Under the pieces are notes generated by a model. The model was given only the letters and a program-made list of their open reading frames with translations, ran no database searches and was not told the DNA's origin. Below, piece after piece: positions 33,801 through 43,603 of a DNA stretch of 64,000 nucleotides. Source of the stretch: VXYL01 sp963666465. GTDB lineage: Bacteria; Pseudomonadota; Gammaproteobacteria; Pseudomonadales; Azotimanducaceae. The number at the start of each line of letters is the position of its first letter. Position 1 is the first letter of the stretch. The position numbers were made by a program, and so were the translations under genes. Where the stretch lies: contig OY762824.1 of NCBI GenBank assembly GCA_963666465.1, positions 5,332,001-5,396,000 of the forward strand, read 5' to 3'.

Positions 33801-34211
33801 ATGGCGCATCAGTTCAGTGGCGGGTGCCGGTGCGGGAAGGTGCGCTATGAATGCGCTGCCGACCCGATGTTCGTGGGGCATTGCCATTGCCGGGACTGCC
33901 AATACGCCTCCGGCGGCGCCTATTCCACCATCGTTGGGGTGCCGACCGACGCACTGCAACTGTCGGGTGAGCTCAGCGGCTTCACGGTGGACACCGACAG
34001 CGGCAATCAGGTGACGCGCAGGTTCTGCCCCACCTGCGGCTCGCCGATCCTCTCCGAACTCTCGGCCAATGCCGCCATGACGGTGCTGAAGGCGGCGACG
34101 TTGGATGAGCCGGGTTGGCTGAAGCCCACGGTTCACATCTGGACGGCGAGCGGCCAGCCTTGGGCCGAGACCTCGCCCGACCTGCCGAAGTACGACCGTA
34201 ACCCGGGCTGA
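33801..34211 (+). CDS. GFA-family zinc-binding protein
   Basis: The 136-residue protein has the cysteine pattern of the Gfa/S-(hydroxymethyl)glutathione synthase fold: GGCRCGKVRYEC, then GHCHCRDCQYASGGAYSTIV and RRFCPTCGSPILSEL. The best studied member joins formaldehyde to glutathione, but most relatives have unknown roles. The ATG follows GAGGGGAAAGCGAC. The 185 bp before it (33616-33800) show nothing recognisable. Confidence 0.9.
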   Translation: MAHQFSGGCRCGKVRYECAADPMFVGHCHCRDCQYASGGAYSTIVGVPTDALQLSGELSGFTVDTDSGNQVTRRFCPTCGSPILSELSANAAMTVLKAATLDEPGWLKPTVHIWTASGQPWAETSPDLPKYDRNPG

Positions 34212-34239
34212 AACGCCTAGCGACCCGTGCTCGAGGCGC

Positions 34240-34275
34240 CTTGGGGGCGAGGGCAAAATGCCCTTCACCCCCAAG
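34240..34275 (+). terminator. Long hairpin after the GFA gene
   Basis: CTTGGGGG (34240-34247) pairs with CCCCCAAG (34268-34275), and AGGGCA pairs with TGCCCT inside it, around an AAA loop. It lies 28 bp after the stop. The following 244 bp to the helicase remnant at 34520 contain no gene or repeat that I can recognise. Confidence 0.5.
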
Positions 34276-34519
34276 TGGCACGCCCGCGTCCTGGCCCTGA
34301 TCCCCTGATAGGGATTTGTGGAGTTGTCGGAGAAGCCCGACGCACAAGGCGGGTATGGCAAATTGGAGGGGTAGCCGGAGAGCACCGGATAGGGCCGTAG
34401 TTCGGCAGGTGGAACTGTCGTACATCGAGCCGGAGCAGCACGAAACCGTTCGGACGTGGGCGAGCCGAGACGCAAACGCGACGTCGACCCACGGGTCTCG
34501 CACGGGTCGGTGCCGGCCG

Positions 34520-36775
34520 TCAGTCGAACACCAATGACCGATCAGGCGAGGTGTCCGGCATCGGCTTGCCATCACGTGCGAACATGGCCCGCATCGCGCT
34601 TTCCACAGCATTGCCTTCGGATGCTTCGGCCGCGTCCTTGATCACCTCACGCTGCAGTTCGTTGGCGTCATCCGCGTTATCGCCCACCGGCCACAACGCG
34701 AGCGACGCGAGTCGACGCTTGCGGTTCATGAGGCTCTGCAGCAGGCAGTCGAACGACTGCTCGCGGTGCTTGGCATGGACGGCCATCGGCACGTGGATCG
34801 AAACGGGCCTCGTTTGGCCGATCCGATGGATGCGGTCGTTGCACTGCTCCTCCACGGCTGGATTCCACCACCGCGAAACGTGAATCACGTGGGTAGCCGC
34901 CGTCAAGGTCAGGCCGGTGCCGGCAGCTCGGGTGCCCAGCACCATGAGATCGAACCCGCCATCGTTCGCAAGGTGCCGCTGAAAGTTCTCGACCGCTTTC
35001 TGGCGGGCGGCGATCGGCGTACCGCCGTTGATCAGCTCGATGCGGGTCAATCCGAACTCGCGCCGCGCCAGTTCCATGAATCGGTACTGCAGGCGAACGT
35101 GCTCGATGAACACCAGCGCACGCTTGCCTGCATCGCGAATGCGTCGCAGGATCGCGAAGGTGGCATCCAGCCGTCCGGACGCCGCAATGAACTCCGCTTC
35201 CTGCACGCGCGCGGACAGGTCGGGATGGGCGGAGACCGTACGGATGTGGTGCAGCATCCTGAGCGCGGCCCCTTTCGACGCGCCGGCGCCGAGGTTCAGG
35301 CGGGCCGCGTCGTAGGCGGCTGCCTGCTTGTCAGGCATCTCCCTCGGGTGCAGCCGGCGCGTCTTGGTCGGCAGGTCCCTTGCAACCTCGTCCTTGGTGC
35401 GACGCAGGGCGATCGCGGGCCGGTCGCCTGCGGCTTTGAAAAGCCTGCCGTGCAGCTCGCGCATGTTGTCCCGGTCCGGCGCGCCGTACCGGCCATTGAA
35501 CGCTGCGAGCGTGTCCAAGGCACCCGGACAGAGCTGATCCATGATCGCCCACAGGTCGCTGCTGCGATTCTCGATCGGCGTGCCGGTCAGGCCGATGCGA
35601 AACTCGGCCTTCATGGCGCGGGCGGCGAACGAACGGAGGGTGCCCGGATTCTTGAGCGCCTGAATCTCATCGAAAACGATCGCCGCGAAGTCGATTTCGC
35701 CGAGCGAGTGCTGGTAGCTGGTCAACGTCGTGTACGTGGTCAACAGCCAGAAGCGACCGCCCTTGCCAGCATCGATCGCCTCCTTGAGCCGGGAGAGGTC
35801 CAATTGCGCTTCCCCGGATTGCGTGTCGATCCCCTGTGCGCCTGGCCGCTTTTTGCCGCCCAATCCAGACCCGTACAGGGGAATCAACGAACCGAGCCCC
35901 GGCGGTTCGAGGTGCCGCTCGACCTCCGCCTGCCAAGTAGGCAGCAGAGACGTCGGCGCGACGACGAGCACCGGGCGGACGCCACCGCCTGCCTCGCCAA
36001 GCCACCGGAGAAAGACAAGCGTCTGCAAGGTCTTTCCGAGGCCTTGGTTCGTCGGCATTCAGAACGCCGGCAGGCCAGCCTTCCAGGCTGCGACCTGCCA
36101 GCGAAAACCTGCGGCTTGGTGATCCTTCAGCGTCGCCCGGATTCCGTCCGGCAACGTATCGCCAGCCAATGGTGCATGGGTGGCGCCGTCCGGCTGCCAA
36201 GCGAGGTCTTCGAAGTTCACCTTCGTGTCGAGGACAACCGGGCCGCCCTGCCCGGCAGATTCTTCTTCGTCGTCCGCCTGCGCATCCTTGCCTTCACGTT
36301 CCCGAGCGGCTCGCACGCTCTGCACCGCGCGCAGGGTCGCCGGCGTGGCCGGGACGGTGCCTTCGCCGATCTGCACGCCTTCCGCACCCGATGCAATCGC
36401 CTGCTCGACCTCGTCGCAGAGCGACTCCAGACCCGCATCGTCCATCCGCTGCAGCGTTTCAACCACCTCGTCGAAGTCTTCGGGCATCCACGTGGTCCGT
36501 CCGGCATCGGGCAGATCCAGATCCGGCGCCTCGAACACTTTCTTACCGATGACCCGTTCGGAGTGTTCCCTGGACTCCACCAGCAGGTGTTCCGCGACCG
36601 CGTCGAGCGCTTCCTGCTCGCCCTCGGCCGTCAACCCGGCCAAAGGCCAGACACGACTGCGTCGCCGCCGCCATGCGCCGACTCGACCGCCATCCCCGAC
36701 GCGTGTTCGACTGCCTGCGCCTGACCGAAAACTCGCGCAGAACCAAAAAACACAACCCGACAGGCGGTAGAACAA
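34520..36775 (-). pseudogene. SNF2-family DEAD/DEAH-like helicase, N-terminally truncated with internal stop
   Basis: The remnant reads from 36775 down to 34520 in one frame with a single TGA at 36059. C-terminal part: QGLGKTLQTLVFLRWLGEAG (Walker A), IVFDEIQALKN (Walker B region), GLTGTPIENRSSDLWAIMDQ, VLGTRAAGTGLTLTAATHVI and HRIGQTRPVSIHVP, a full SNF2 helicase core. N-terminal part ends LKDHQAAGFRWQVAAWKAGLP. At the stop, expected L-N-A-D-D-Q is read as stop-M-P-T-N-Q: the DNA can be aligned by dropping one base and adding another a dozen bases later. The N-terminus ends at IS1634 copy 2. It probably belonged to an anti-phage or repair locus that is now lost. Confidence 0.85.
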
Positions 36776-36779
36776 ATTA

Positions 36780-38893
36780 GCCCATCTTTACCAACAACCC
36801 CGTGATTTTCGCCCGATCTTGCGGTGATTGACGGTTTTGGGGTCGGCAACTCGTTGTTTTCCGGTTCCTGGTGGGGTGGATCGACCGATGTAGTGCCATA
36901 ATAGGGTGGTGTCGGTTGACATGGGTGGCCGGCGCCGCTACCGCCACCCGCCATGTTCATCCGCCGTACCCTCACCCGCCGCACCGGCGGCCAGGACTAC
37001 CACTCCCACCGCCTCGTGCACAGTCGGCGCGACGGCGCCAAGGTCCGCCAGCGCACGTTGTTGAACCTCGGCAGCGATTTCGACCTGCCTGTGGAGGAGT
37101 GGCCGGAACTGTGCCGGCGCATCGACGAGATCTTGAACGGCCAGGCGCCGCTCACCGACGATGCGCCGGCTGCCGTCGAGGAAGAAGCGCAACGGATCGG
37201 GGCGCAACTGCTGGCCCGCGGCCGGGCGGGGGACGCCGAAGCGGTGCGTGATCCGGTCCGTGTGGACGTGGCGTCGCTCGAGTTGACGCGCCCGCGCAGC
37301 GTGGGCGTCGAGCAGGCGGGACTGTGGGCGGTCGAGCAGGCGGGACTGTGGGCGGTCGAGCGGTTGGGCCTGATGGAGTTGCTGTCGACCCTGGGCATCA
37401 ACGCGTCGCCGTGCACGGCCGCGGTGGCCTCGATCGTGGCGCGGCTTGCGTACCCGGCCTCGGAGCGGGCCACGCACGCCTGGCTGCGCGAGCGCAGTGC
37501 CTTGGGGGAGTTGCTGGGTGTGGACTTCGAGACCATGGGGGCGATGCAGTTGTACCGGGCCTCGGATGCCTTGGTTGCCCACCGCGAAGCGATCGAGGCG
37601 CATCTGTTCGAGAGCGCCATGGACCTGTTCGACCTGGCGCCGACGGTGACGCTCTACGATCTGACCAACACCTATTACGAGGGCGATGTGGCGGATCAGC
37701 CCGAGGCGCGGCGGGGGCATTCGAAGGAGAAGCGCAGCGACTGCAAGCTGCTCACCCTGGGGCTGGTGCTGGACGGGGGTGGTTTCGTGCGGCGTTCGCG
37801 GGTGTTCGCGGGCAACGTCAAGGAAGACCGGACGCTTTCCGGCATGCTGGACGCGCTCGGGGCACCGCCGGGGTCGCGGGTGGTGCTCGACCGGGGCATC
37901 GCCACCGAGCGACAGGTCGACTGGCTGAAGGCGAACGGGTACCGCTACATCGTGGTCTCGCGCGAGCGCAAGCGCCGCTTCGAGCCCGAGGCGGCACTCG
38001 CCCACCGCACCCGCAGCGGCGGGGTGGTGCATCTGGAGAAGGTGGACGACGCCGAGGCGGGCGAGGTGCGCCTGTACTGCTGCTCCGAGCAGCGTGCCGA
38101 GAAGGAGCGCGGCATGGCCGAGCGGTTTGCGCAACGCCTGGAGCGGGATCTCGATGCGATCAACGAGGGGCTGTCGCGGCCGCGCACGCAGAAGAAGCCG
38201 GAAAAGATCTGGCAACGCATCGGCCGGCTGGTGGAGAAGAGCCGCGGTGTCGGCCAACACTACGACATCGCGGTGGCAACCGACGAGAGCGGCAAACGGG
38301 CCGTGGCGGTGACCTTCCTCCGCACGCCGGTGGCCGGGACGATGCTCACCCATCCGGGCGTCTATTGCCTGCGCAGCAACGAGACCGACTTCAGCGAGGA
38401 GCGCCTGTGGCGCACCTTCACCCTGCTCACGGATGTCGAGGCGGCGTTCCGTTCCCTGAAATCCGAACTGGGCCTGCGCCCCATCCATCACCGCAAGCCG
38501 CGCCGTGCCGAGGGCCATCTGTTCATCACGGTGATCGCCTACCAACGGGTCCAGGTGATTCGCACCCGTCTGGCCGAGCGCGGCGACGGGCCGATGCGCA
38601 CGGCGAACTGGACGACGCTCAAACGGATTCTCGGCGGCCGTCAGCGGGTGACCGCGACGTTCAAGCGCGCCGACGGACGCACGCTGCATGTGCGCAAGGC
38701 GACGCGCCCGGAACCGCAGCAGAAGGCCATCCTCGATGCCTTGGGGATCCCCTCCTCAGCCGGGGGGACACACCAGGCGGTCGTCTGAGGGGAAACCATC
38801 ACGTCGGGCACGAATGTAGTGCCATGCGCGCGATTCGGTCAACCTAAATTGTTGAGATACAACAGTTTATTCTTTTCGTTGGTAAACTTGGGC
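36780..38893 (+). mobile_element. IS1634-family insertion sequence, copy 2 (2114 bp)
   Basis: The ends GCCCATCTTTACCAAC (36780-36795) and GTTGGTAAACTTGGGC (38878-38893) are the same inverted repeats as in copy 1, here in opposite orientation. It separates the truncated SNF2 helicase from a truncated beta-propeller fragment, so its arrival is tied to loss of both ends. The two copies enclose 27.7 kb with the ruv, tol, aspS and proS genes. Confidence 0.9.
36953..38788 (+). CDS. IS1634-family DDE transposase, copy 2
   Basis: Full-length 611-residue transposase differing from copy 1 by a single residue (Val in SDALVAHREA). It carries the same EQAGLWAV duplication and the same catalytic candidates (LYDLTNTYYEGD, VVLDRGIATE, DVEAAFRSLKSELG). 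The near identity implies recent transposition or gene conversion. Confidence 0.93.
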   Translation: MFIRRTLTRRTGGQDYHSHRLVHSRRDGAKVRQRTLLNLGSDFDLPVEEWPELCRRIDEILNGQAPLTDDAPAAVEEEAQRIGAQLLARGRAGDAEAVRDPVRVDVASLELTRPRSVGVEQAGLWAVEQAGLWAVERLGLMELLSTLGINASPCTAAVASIVARLAYPASERATHAWLRERSALGELLGVDFETMGAMQLYRASDALVAHREAIEAHLFESAMDLFDLAPTVTLYDLTNTYYEGDVADQPEARRGHSKEKRSDCKLLTLGLVLDGGGFVRRSRVFAGNVKEDRTLSGMLDALGAPPGSRVVLDRGIATERQVDWLKANGYRYIVVSRERKRRFEPEAALAHRTRSGGVVHLEKVDDAEAGEVRLYCCSEQRAEKERGMAERFAQRLERDLDAINEGLSRPRTQKKPEKIWQRIGRLVEKSRGVGQHYDIAVATDESGKRAVAVTFLRTPVAGTMLTHPGVYCLRSNETDFSEERLWRTFTLLTDVEAAFRSLKSELGLRPIHHRKPRRAEGHLFITVIAYQRVQVIRTRLAERGDGPMRTANWTTLKRILGGRQRVTATFKRADGRTLHVRKATRPEPQQKAILDALGIPSSAGGTHQAVV

Positions 38894-39030
38894 TAGCCCA
38901 GGTCAAAGACGTACAGGGCGTTCGCCGCATCGCCCGTGATCCAGGCCGTCTCGCCGTTGGTGGGCCATGCCGTTGAAAAGCATCGTGTTTGGCAAGGCGC
39001 CCGACGGCGGCACGTGCAGTTCGAGAGGCC
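38893..39030 (-). pseudogene. Beta-propeller (YVTN/SMP-30-like) protein fragment cut by IS1634 copy 2
   Basis: Two minus-strand pieces join to ELHVPPSGALPNTMLFNG and AWPTNGETAWITGDAANALY plus VFDLG, one propeller blade. A frame change lies between them near 38970. The stop TAG (38893-38895) comes from the IS end, so the rest of the protein is missing. The evidence is limited to about 40 residues. Confidence 0.5.
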
Positions 39031-39044
39031 CCGCCGCGAGCCTC

Positions 39045-40503
39045 CTAGCTAGTCCAAGCGCGCCCTTTCGTCCGAATCGTCCCGTTTCGGAAGCCGAACC
39101 TGCGTGTCGAGCAGAAGCCCCCCTCCTCGTCGCGGATTCGCACCGAGTGGACCTCACGCACCTGAATCGGCGTTCGAACCGCCCACATCCGCATGTTGCT
39201 GTGGCTGATTTCCTCGACACCCATGCTCTGGCGGTGGAGCTCGACGCTGGCGTCGTCGTACAGCGTCAGCGTGAACTCGCCGGGCATGTCGTTCCGGGCC
39301 GGTTGCGTGCTTGGGGCGGATGAGTACAGCGACCAGCCGCCGTGTTCGTCCACGATGCCAGAGAGCGCCAGGCTGCGAGGCTCCGCCGGTGCCATGTCCA
39401 GCGGGCCCGACGACTCGCCGACCGTTCCCCGTGGCGATGCCTGCACGGTCGCCGAGGCGTTCCGCGCGAGCGCCTCCCGCACCCTCTCGCCCCAGCCCAT
39501 CGCCTTCTCGTAGTTGTAGTCGGAGATGTACTTCGGCCAGCAGTAGCTCATCAGGTCGAAGTAGCTGTCCTCCGGAGCAACGAACCTGCCCTCGTGGAAC
39601 GACCAGCCGCCATGCGGCCCAATCCCGCCGCCATCGTAAGGAAAGTCTGGATCCACGCCGGGGGGGATTCCCGCATGGCGCATGCGGCAAGCCGAAGTTG
39701 TGGCCAAGCTCGTGAGCAATGGTTGCGGCAACCCTCTCGGTCCCGGTGTTGATGGATGCCATGGGGGCTACCGCCCAGCCACCTTGGTGCCTGCTCTGCA
39801 GCAACGCATCCCAAACAAACCACTCTGGAGTCAGAACGCCGACAAAGAACTCGTCGACGGCAGCTTCGTCATTCCAGACTCTCGCCATCTCGGCAAACAA
39901 GCGCTTCCCGTCAAGCGTATGCGTCTCCGCGTCATCCCCCGTCCCCAACGCATAGTCGAGCACTTCGCGTATGTGCACAACACCTACTTCCCCGATCGGT
40001 AGCATGCTGCGGGCTTCGGCGAGCATCGCCTGGGGATCTGAAATGTCTGGCTGCGACCCCTGCACAGCAATCGGCACGAACACAGGACGGAACACAGGAA
40101 GCGAGTTAAGCGACAGCGTGCGAAAGTCGACCTCATCGGGGGCCTCAATGTCCGCGTCCAGCCAACCCAGCGGATCAACAACCGACCTGACGCCGTGGAG
40201 GTCCGATACCGCCCCGGCCGGTAAGTGCGCGACGTAGGTGGACACCCGTGCGCCATCTCTCGTTCCTGTGCCCAGGAACTCCGCCTCGATCTCCTGCGCC
40301 TCCGGCCCCCGCACCGACACCGCCATCTCCGGCGCAGCCAGCCCATCGTGCTCGACATTGATGCGGAGTACGCCTCGCCTATCCGCCACCCCATCGACAA
40401 ACCGGGCTGACGCCACCCGCCCGAAGCGGGCGGACAGGGGCCCTTGAAAGAACTCGACGTCGCGCACCGCGATGCGTCCGTGACGGCACAGCACATCCCA
40501 GCC
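39045..40503 (-). pseudogene. Zinc metalloprotease (M66/zincin-like), frameshifted and N-terminally truncated
   Basis: The zinc motif is VAATIAHELGHNFGLPHAPC (HExxHxxGxxH, then a Cys as in StcE/TagA-like zincins), and the Met-turn is DSYFDLMSYCWPKYISDYNY. Upstream residues (VEFFQGPLSARFGRV to EEVGVVHIRE-type segments) fit the family's pre-domain. After HAPCG the frame breaks: removing one base from the G7 tract at 39660-39666 restores CGNPPGVDPDFPYDGGGIG. The C-terminal part (39045-39680) is open in the shifted frame and ends in a beta-rich domain. The 5' end is fused to a transposase remnant at about 40503, so the signal peptide is gone. It was probably an exported protease. Confidence 0.75.
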
Positions 40504-41229
40504 AATCGGCACCCCGTCGGGCGTTTCGCGGTTGAGGTGGCGGAGGAACGCGAGCCACTCCCGGTGGGTGTGCCGGGCTTCGGTCCGACCGAAGACCTTG
40601 CCGTCCAGGCACGACAGCGCCGCGAACGGCGTGACCGTGCCGTGGCGCCTGCAGTCGTGGGTCTGTGTCCGGCTGTGGCCGCGCACGACCGGGAAGCCGG
40701 GCTGGGAGCGCTCCAGCGCCTGGCATTGGCTCTTCTCGTCGCAGCACAGCGCCAGCGACCGCTCCGGCGGATCCAGGCACAGCCCGATCACGTCCCAGAA
40801 CCTCTCCTCGAAGTCCGGATCGGTCGACAGCTTGAACGTCCGGGTCATGTGCGGCTTGATGTCGTTCGCCCGCCACAGCCGCTGCACCGTGTCCTTCGAC
40901 ACCCCGGTCGCGCGCGCCATGCTATGCACCGACCAGCGCGTCCGGCCCTCGGGAGGCTGGGTCGCGCCGCGGACGATTCGCTCGCGCACCTCGGGACCGA
41001 CGCTCGGCTTGCGCCCGCGGCCTCCGGCGTCCGCAAGGCCCGCCATCCCCGCTTCGCGGAAGCGACGTTCCCACTTGACGACCACCGGGCGGCTGACCGC
41101 GCGGTGGCCGCCTGGCTGACGCCGTCGGCGCGCTACAGCACGATCGCCGCACGCTGGTGTTCCCGCTGCGGCGCGGTCGGTCGTTGCGTCACCGCCTCCA
41201 GCGCCTCGCGCTGCTGCGGCGTGATGTTC
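40504..41229 (-). pseudogene. IS630-family transposase remnant
   Basis: The minus strand encodes VVVKWERRFREAGMAGLADA, then GRTRWSVHSMARATGVSKDT and TFKLSTDPDFEERFWDVIGL, ending HREWLAFLRHLNRETPDGVP: the N-terminal helix-turn-helix and first catalytic Asp region (LALCCDEKSQCQALERSQPG) of an IS630 transposase, related to the complete one at 42432. The N-terminal piece (ITPQQREALEAVTQRP) has a TAG and a frame change. The C-terminal third with the later D and E is missing and the frame continues into the metalloprotease. Confidence 0.8.
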
Positions 41230-41430
41230 AATGCCGGGTGGGACGTGGCATGTCCGCCAGCATGACTGCCCCGACCTTGTATGTCAACTCATCTTAGAGA
41301 CGGTACACTAGTCGACGCGGAGCAACCTAACCACGGACGGCGACGGCGTAGGCCCTGTTTCTGGCGGGCCTCCGGAACAGCTACGCCGGCCAATACGACC
41401 GGTTGGGAGAGCCCTATGCTCCAGCATGAG

Positions 41431-41811
41431 TTAGGCCCCCTTCGCCAGTGCCTTCAGGCGTACTGCCGGGAGCCGCTTGAGCCGCTGGTTCACCGGGTCG
41501 ACTTCGATACCCACCGACTCCAGCGCAGTGACGCCGAGCAGCGGTTCTGCGTTCGCCTCGCCGAAGATGACGGTGCCGCCGACGAACTCACCCATGAACT
41601 CGATCTTCGCCAGGGTGACATCTAGGGTGAGGTCGCTTCCGTCGGCAAGTTGGTAAACCCGCTTCCCTTCGGGCCTGAGCCCGATCGCCTCGAGCTGTGG
41701 CCTCGGTACAAGGGAATCGGTGGCGCCGGTGTCGACCAGGAAATCGCCTTCCCAGAACCTGTCGGCATCTGCAGGATTGGTGATGCGGACCGTCACATGT
41801 GTTGCACCCAT
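41431..41811 (-). CDS. Retropepsin-like aspartic protease family protein
   Basis: ATG 41811 follows AAAGGAGCC and gives a 126-residue protein. The active-site motif is GDFLVDTGATDSLVPRPQLE (D-T-G-A), with a second hydrophobic-hydrophobic-G segment in PLLGVTALESVGIEVDPVNQ. This is the clan AA, single-domain, dimeric-type fold; family members are often annotated as aspartyl protease-like proteins and their targets are unknown. It lies just downstream of a peptide-binding-protein fragment. A decayed second copy is at 46435-46566, also downstream of a binding-protein gene, so the two were inherited as a unit. Confidence 0.8.
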   Translation of the reverse strand: MGATHVTVRITNPADADRFWEGDFLVDTGATDSLVPRPQLEAIGLRPEGKRVYQLADGSDLTLDVTLAKIEFMGEFVGGTVIFGEANAEPLLGVTALESVGIEVDPVNQRLKRLPAVRLKALAKGA

Positions 41812-41854
41812 TTTTTGGCTCCTTTGGCGCGGCTCAAGGCGATGGCAACGCCGG

Positions 41855-42402
41855 CTACGGCTCCTCCTCGTCAAGGTACCAAGTCGATGGGTGGTAGGAC
41901 AAGGTCCAGCGGTTGTCCCAGCCCCAGATGCCGGTGGAGGTGACGTTCTTCAGTCGGTTCGACACCACCACCGGATGCGGTGCCTGGCCGACGGTGCCGA
42001 TGGTCCAGAGGTTCTCGGCGGCAGCTTCGAGCAGCGTCTTGGCGGCCTTGGTGCGGTGCTCCTCGGTGGTCGCCTCGCGCAGTTCGTCGCCCCAGAACTG
42101 CAGGTTGCGGATCAGCGGCGGCGGCTCTTCGCCGAGGCGACCGTCGGTTTGGTAGTAGCGCGCCCAGTGGTTCCACATGGCGATGTCCCAGCCGGAGCGG
42201 TGCGGGTAGAACCAGTCTGGAACCAGCGGGAAGAGGATGTCGGTGACCTTGTCGGCGTGCCACAGGGTCATTTGCATCTTGTTCGCCTGCGCCCGCTCGG
42301 ATTGAAGCCGCCTTTCGACGGACTTGAGCCGCAGGTCGATGCCCACCTCGCGCCAGTATTCGCGCACGAGCTCCATCGTCATCGTCTTTGGCGTCTCGAA
42401 GT
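41855..42402 (-). pseudogene. C-terminal fragment of a family 5 solute-binding protein
   Basis: The last ~182 residues of a peptide-binding protein, nearly the same as the C-terminus of the protein at 46607-48598: over 175 shared residues I count four substitutions. It begins with ETPKTMTMELVREYWREVGI at the left end of the IS630 element, where homology stops. It cannot encode a working protein and results from a duplication cut by the IS. Confidence 0.9.
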
Positions 42403-42403
42403 C

Positions 42404-43603
42404 TAGTGTAGTGTCCTTAACAAAAAGGTGATTAAGAGGCGTTGGCCAGCGCGGCCCGACCGCGTTCGACCTTCTCCATGATCTCGCCGAAGGACTTCGT
42501 CCACACCAGCGGCTGCGGATTCTCGTTGTGACGCTCCAGGCACTCCCGCAGGCACTTCTCGAGATGCGGCACCGATGTGAAGACGCCGCGCCGGATCTGC
42601 TTGTCGGTCAGCGTCGCGAAGAACCGCTCCACCAGGTTCGCCCACGAGGCGCCGGTCGGCGTGAAGTGCAGGAAGATGCGTTTCCTGCGCTCGATCCAGT
42701 CCTGCACCTTCTCGTGCCTGTGGGTCGCGTAGTTGTCGAGCACGATGTGGATCTCCTGGTCGGCGGGCACCGCCTTGTCGACCTCGCGCAGGAACATCAG
42801 CACCTCCTGGTGACGGTGCCTGCGGCAGGTCCTGCCGATCACCTTGCCGCTGGCCACCTCCAGCGCGGCGAACAGCGTGGTCGTGCCGTGGCGCTTGCAG
42901 TCGTGCGTCATCGTGCCGGCGCGGCCCCTCTTCATCGGCAGGCCCGGCTGCGTCCGGTCCAGCGCCTGGATCCGGCTCTTCTCGTCGAAGCTGAACACCG
43001 CCGCGTTCTCCGGCGGGTCCAGGTAGAGCCCCACCACGTCCCGCAGCTTCTCCTCGAAGCGAGGATCGCTGCTCAGCTTGAAGGTCCGGATCAGGTGCGG
43101 CTTGAGGCCGCGCGACCGCCACACCCGGTGGACGAAGCTGTGGGTCGTGCCCAGATGCCGCGCCATCGACCGGCACGACCAGTGCGTGGCGTCCTCCGGT
43201 GTCGTCTGCGTCGTCGCCTCGATCACCCGGGTGCGCAACGCCGCCTGCGCCCGGCTGTCCTTCCCGCCGTGGTTGGCGCCGCGCGGCCGCTCCCTCTCGA
43301 TCGCCGACGCACCCTCCTTCGCGTAGCGGGTGCGCCAGCGTCCCACCTTGTTCGCGTCGATGCCCAGCTTCGCGGCAATGTCCTTGTTCGTCGTTCCGTC
43401 GGCTGCCATCAGGACGATCCGCGAACGTTCCCGCAGGCGCACCGGCGCACTGCGCGACGACGCCCACTTGTCCAGCCTTCCCCGGTCCTCGGTCGACAGT
43501 GTGATTGGTGCCGCAACCCGCATCGAACTTGCCCCCAGACGCGATGCGCAAAAGCATGACCCATCGACGCCTCATAAACAACAGTTTATTTGGGACACTA
43601 CAC
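42404..43603 (-). mobile_element. IS630-family insertion sequence (1.2 kb)
   Basis: The ends are GTGTAGTGTCC (from 42404) and GGACACTACAC (to 43603), flanked by TA on both sides (42402-42403 and 43604-43605), as expected for IS630/Tc1-mariner elements. Including flanks, CTAGTGTAGTGTCC is repeated in inverted form. The right TA is also the first TA of the 270-bp MITE that follows. Confidence 0.85.
42432..43523 (-). CDS. IS630-family transposase
   Basis: A complete 363-residue transposase. The N-terminal helix-turn-helix region is LRERSRIVLMAADGTTNKDI and LGIDANKVGRWRTRYAKEGA. The DDE triad is seen in FSFDEKSRIQALDRTQPGLP, IHIVLDNYATHRHEKVQDWI and TGASWANLVERFFATLTDKQ. It interrupts the binding-protein fragment at 42402 and is probably active. 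Confidence 0.93.
   Translation of the reverse strand: MRVAAPITLSTEDRGRLDKWASSRSAPVRLRERSRIVLMAADGTTNKDIAAKLGIDANKVGRWRTRYAKEGASAIERERPRGANHGGKDSRAQAALRTRVIEATTQTTPEDATHWSCRSMARHLGTTHSFVHRVWRSRGLKPHLIRTFKLSSDPRFEEKLRDVVGLYLDPPENAAVFSFDEKSRIQALDRTQPGLPMKRGRAGTMTHDCKRHGTTTLFAALEVASGKVIGRTCRRHRHQEVLMFLREVDKAVPADQEIHIVLDNYATHRHEKVQDWIERRKRIFLHFTPTGASWANLVERFFATLTDKQIRRGVFTSVPHLEKCLRECLERHNENPQPLVWTKSFGEIMEKVERGRAALANAS

Noticed and set aside
36059..36061. TGA in the SNF2 helicase considered as selenocysteine
   Set aside because: The position is not a redox or Cys position in the family, and the neighbouring residues are explained by two compensating single-base changes.
7013..38893. Composite transposon formed by the two IS1634 copies
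   Set aside because: The enclosed segment is core chromosomal operons in conserved order, so transfer as a unit is unlikely; inversion by recombination is the more reasonable consequence.
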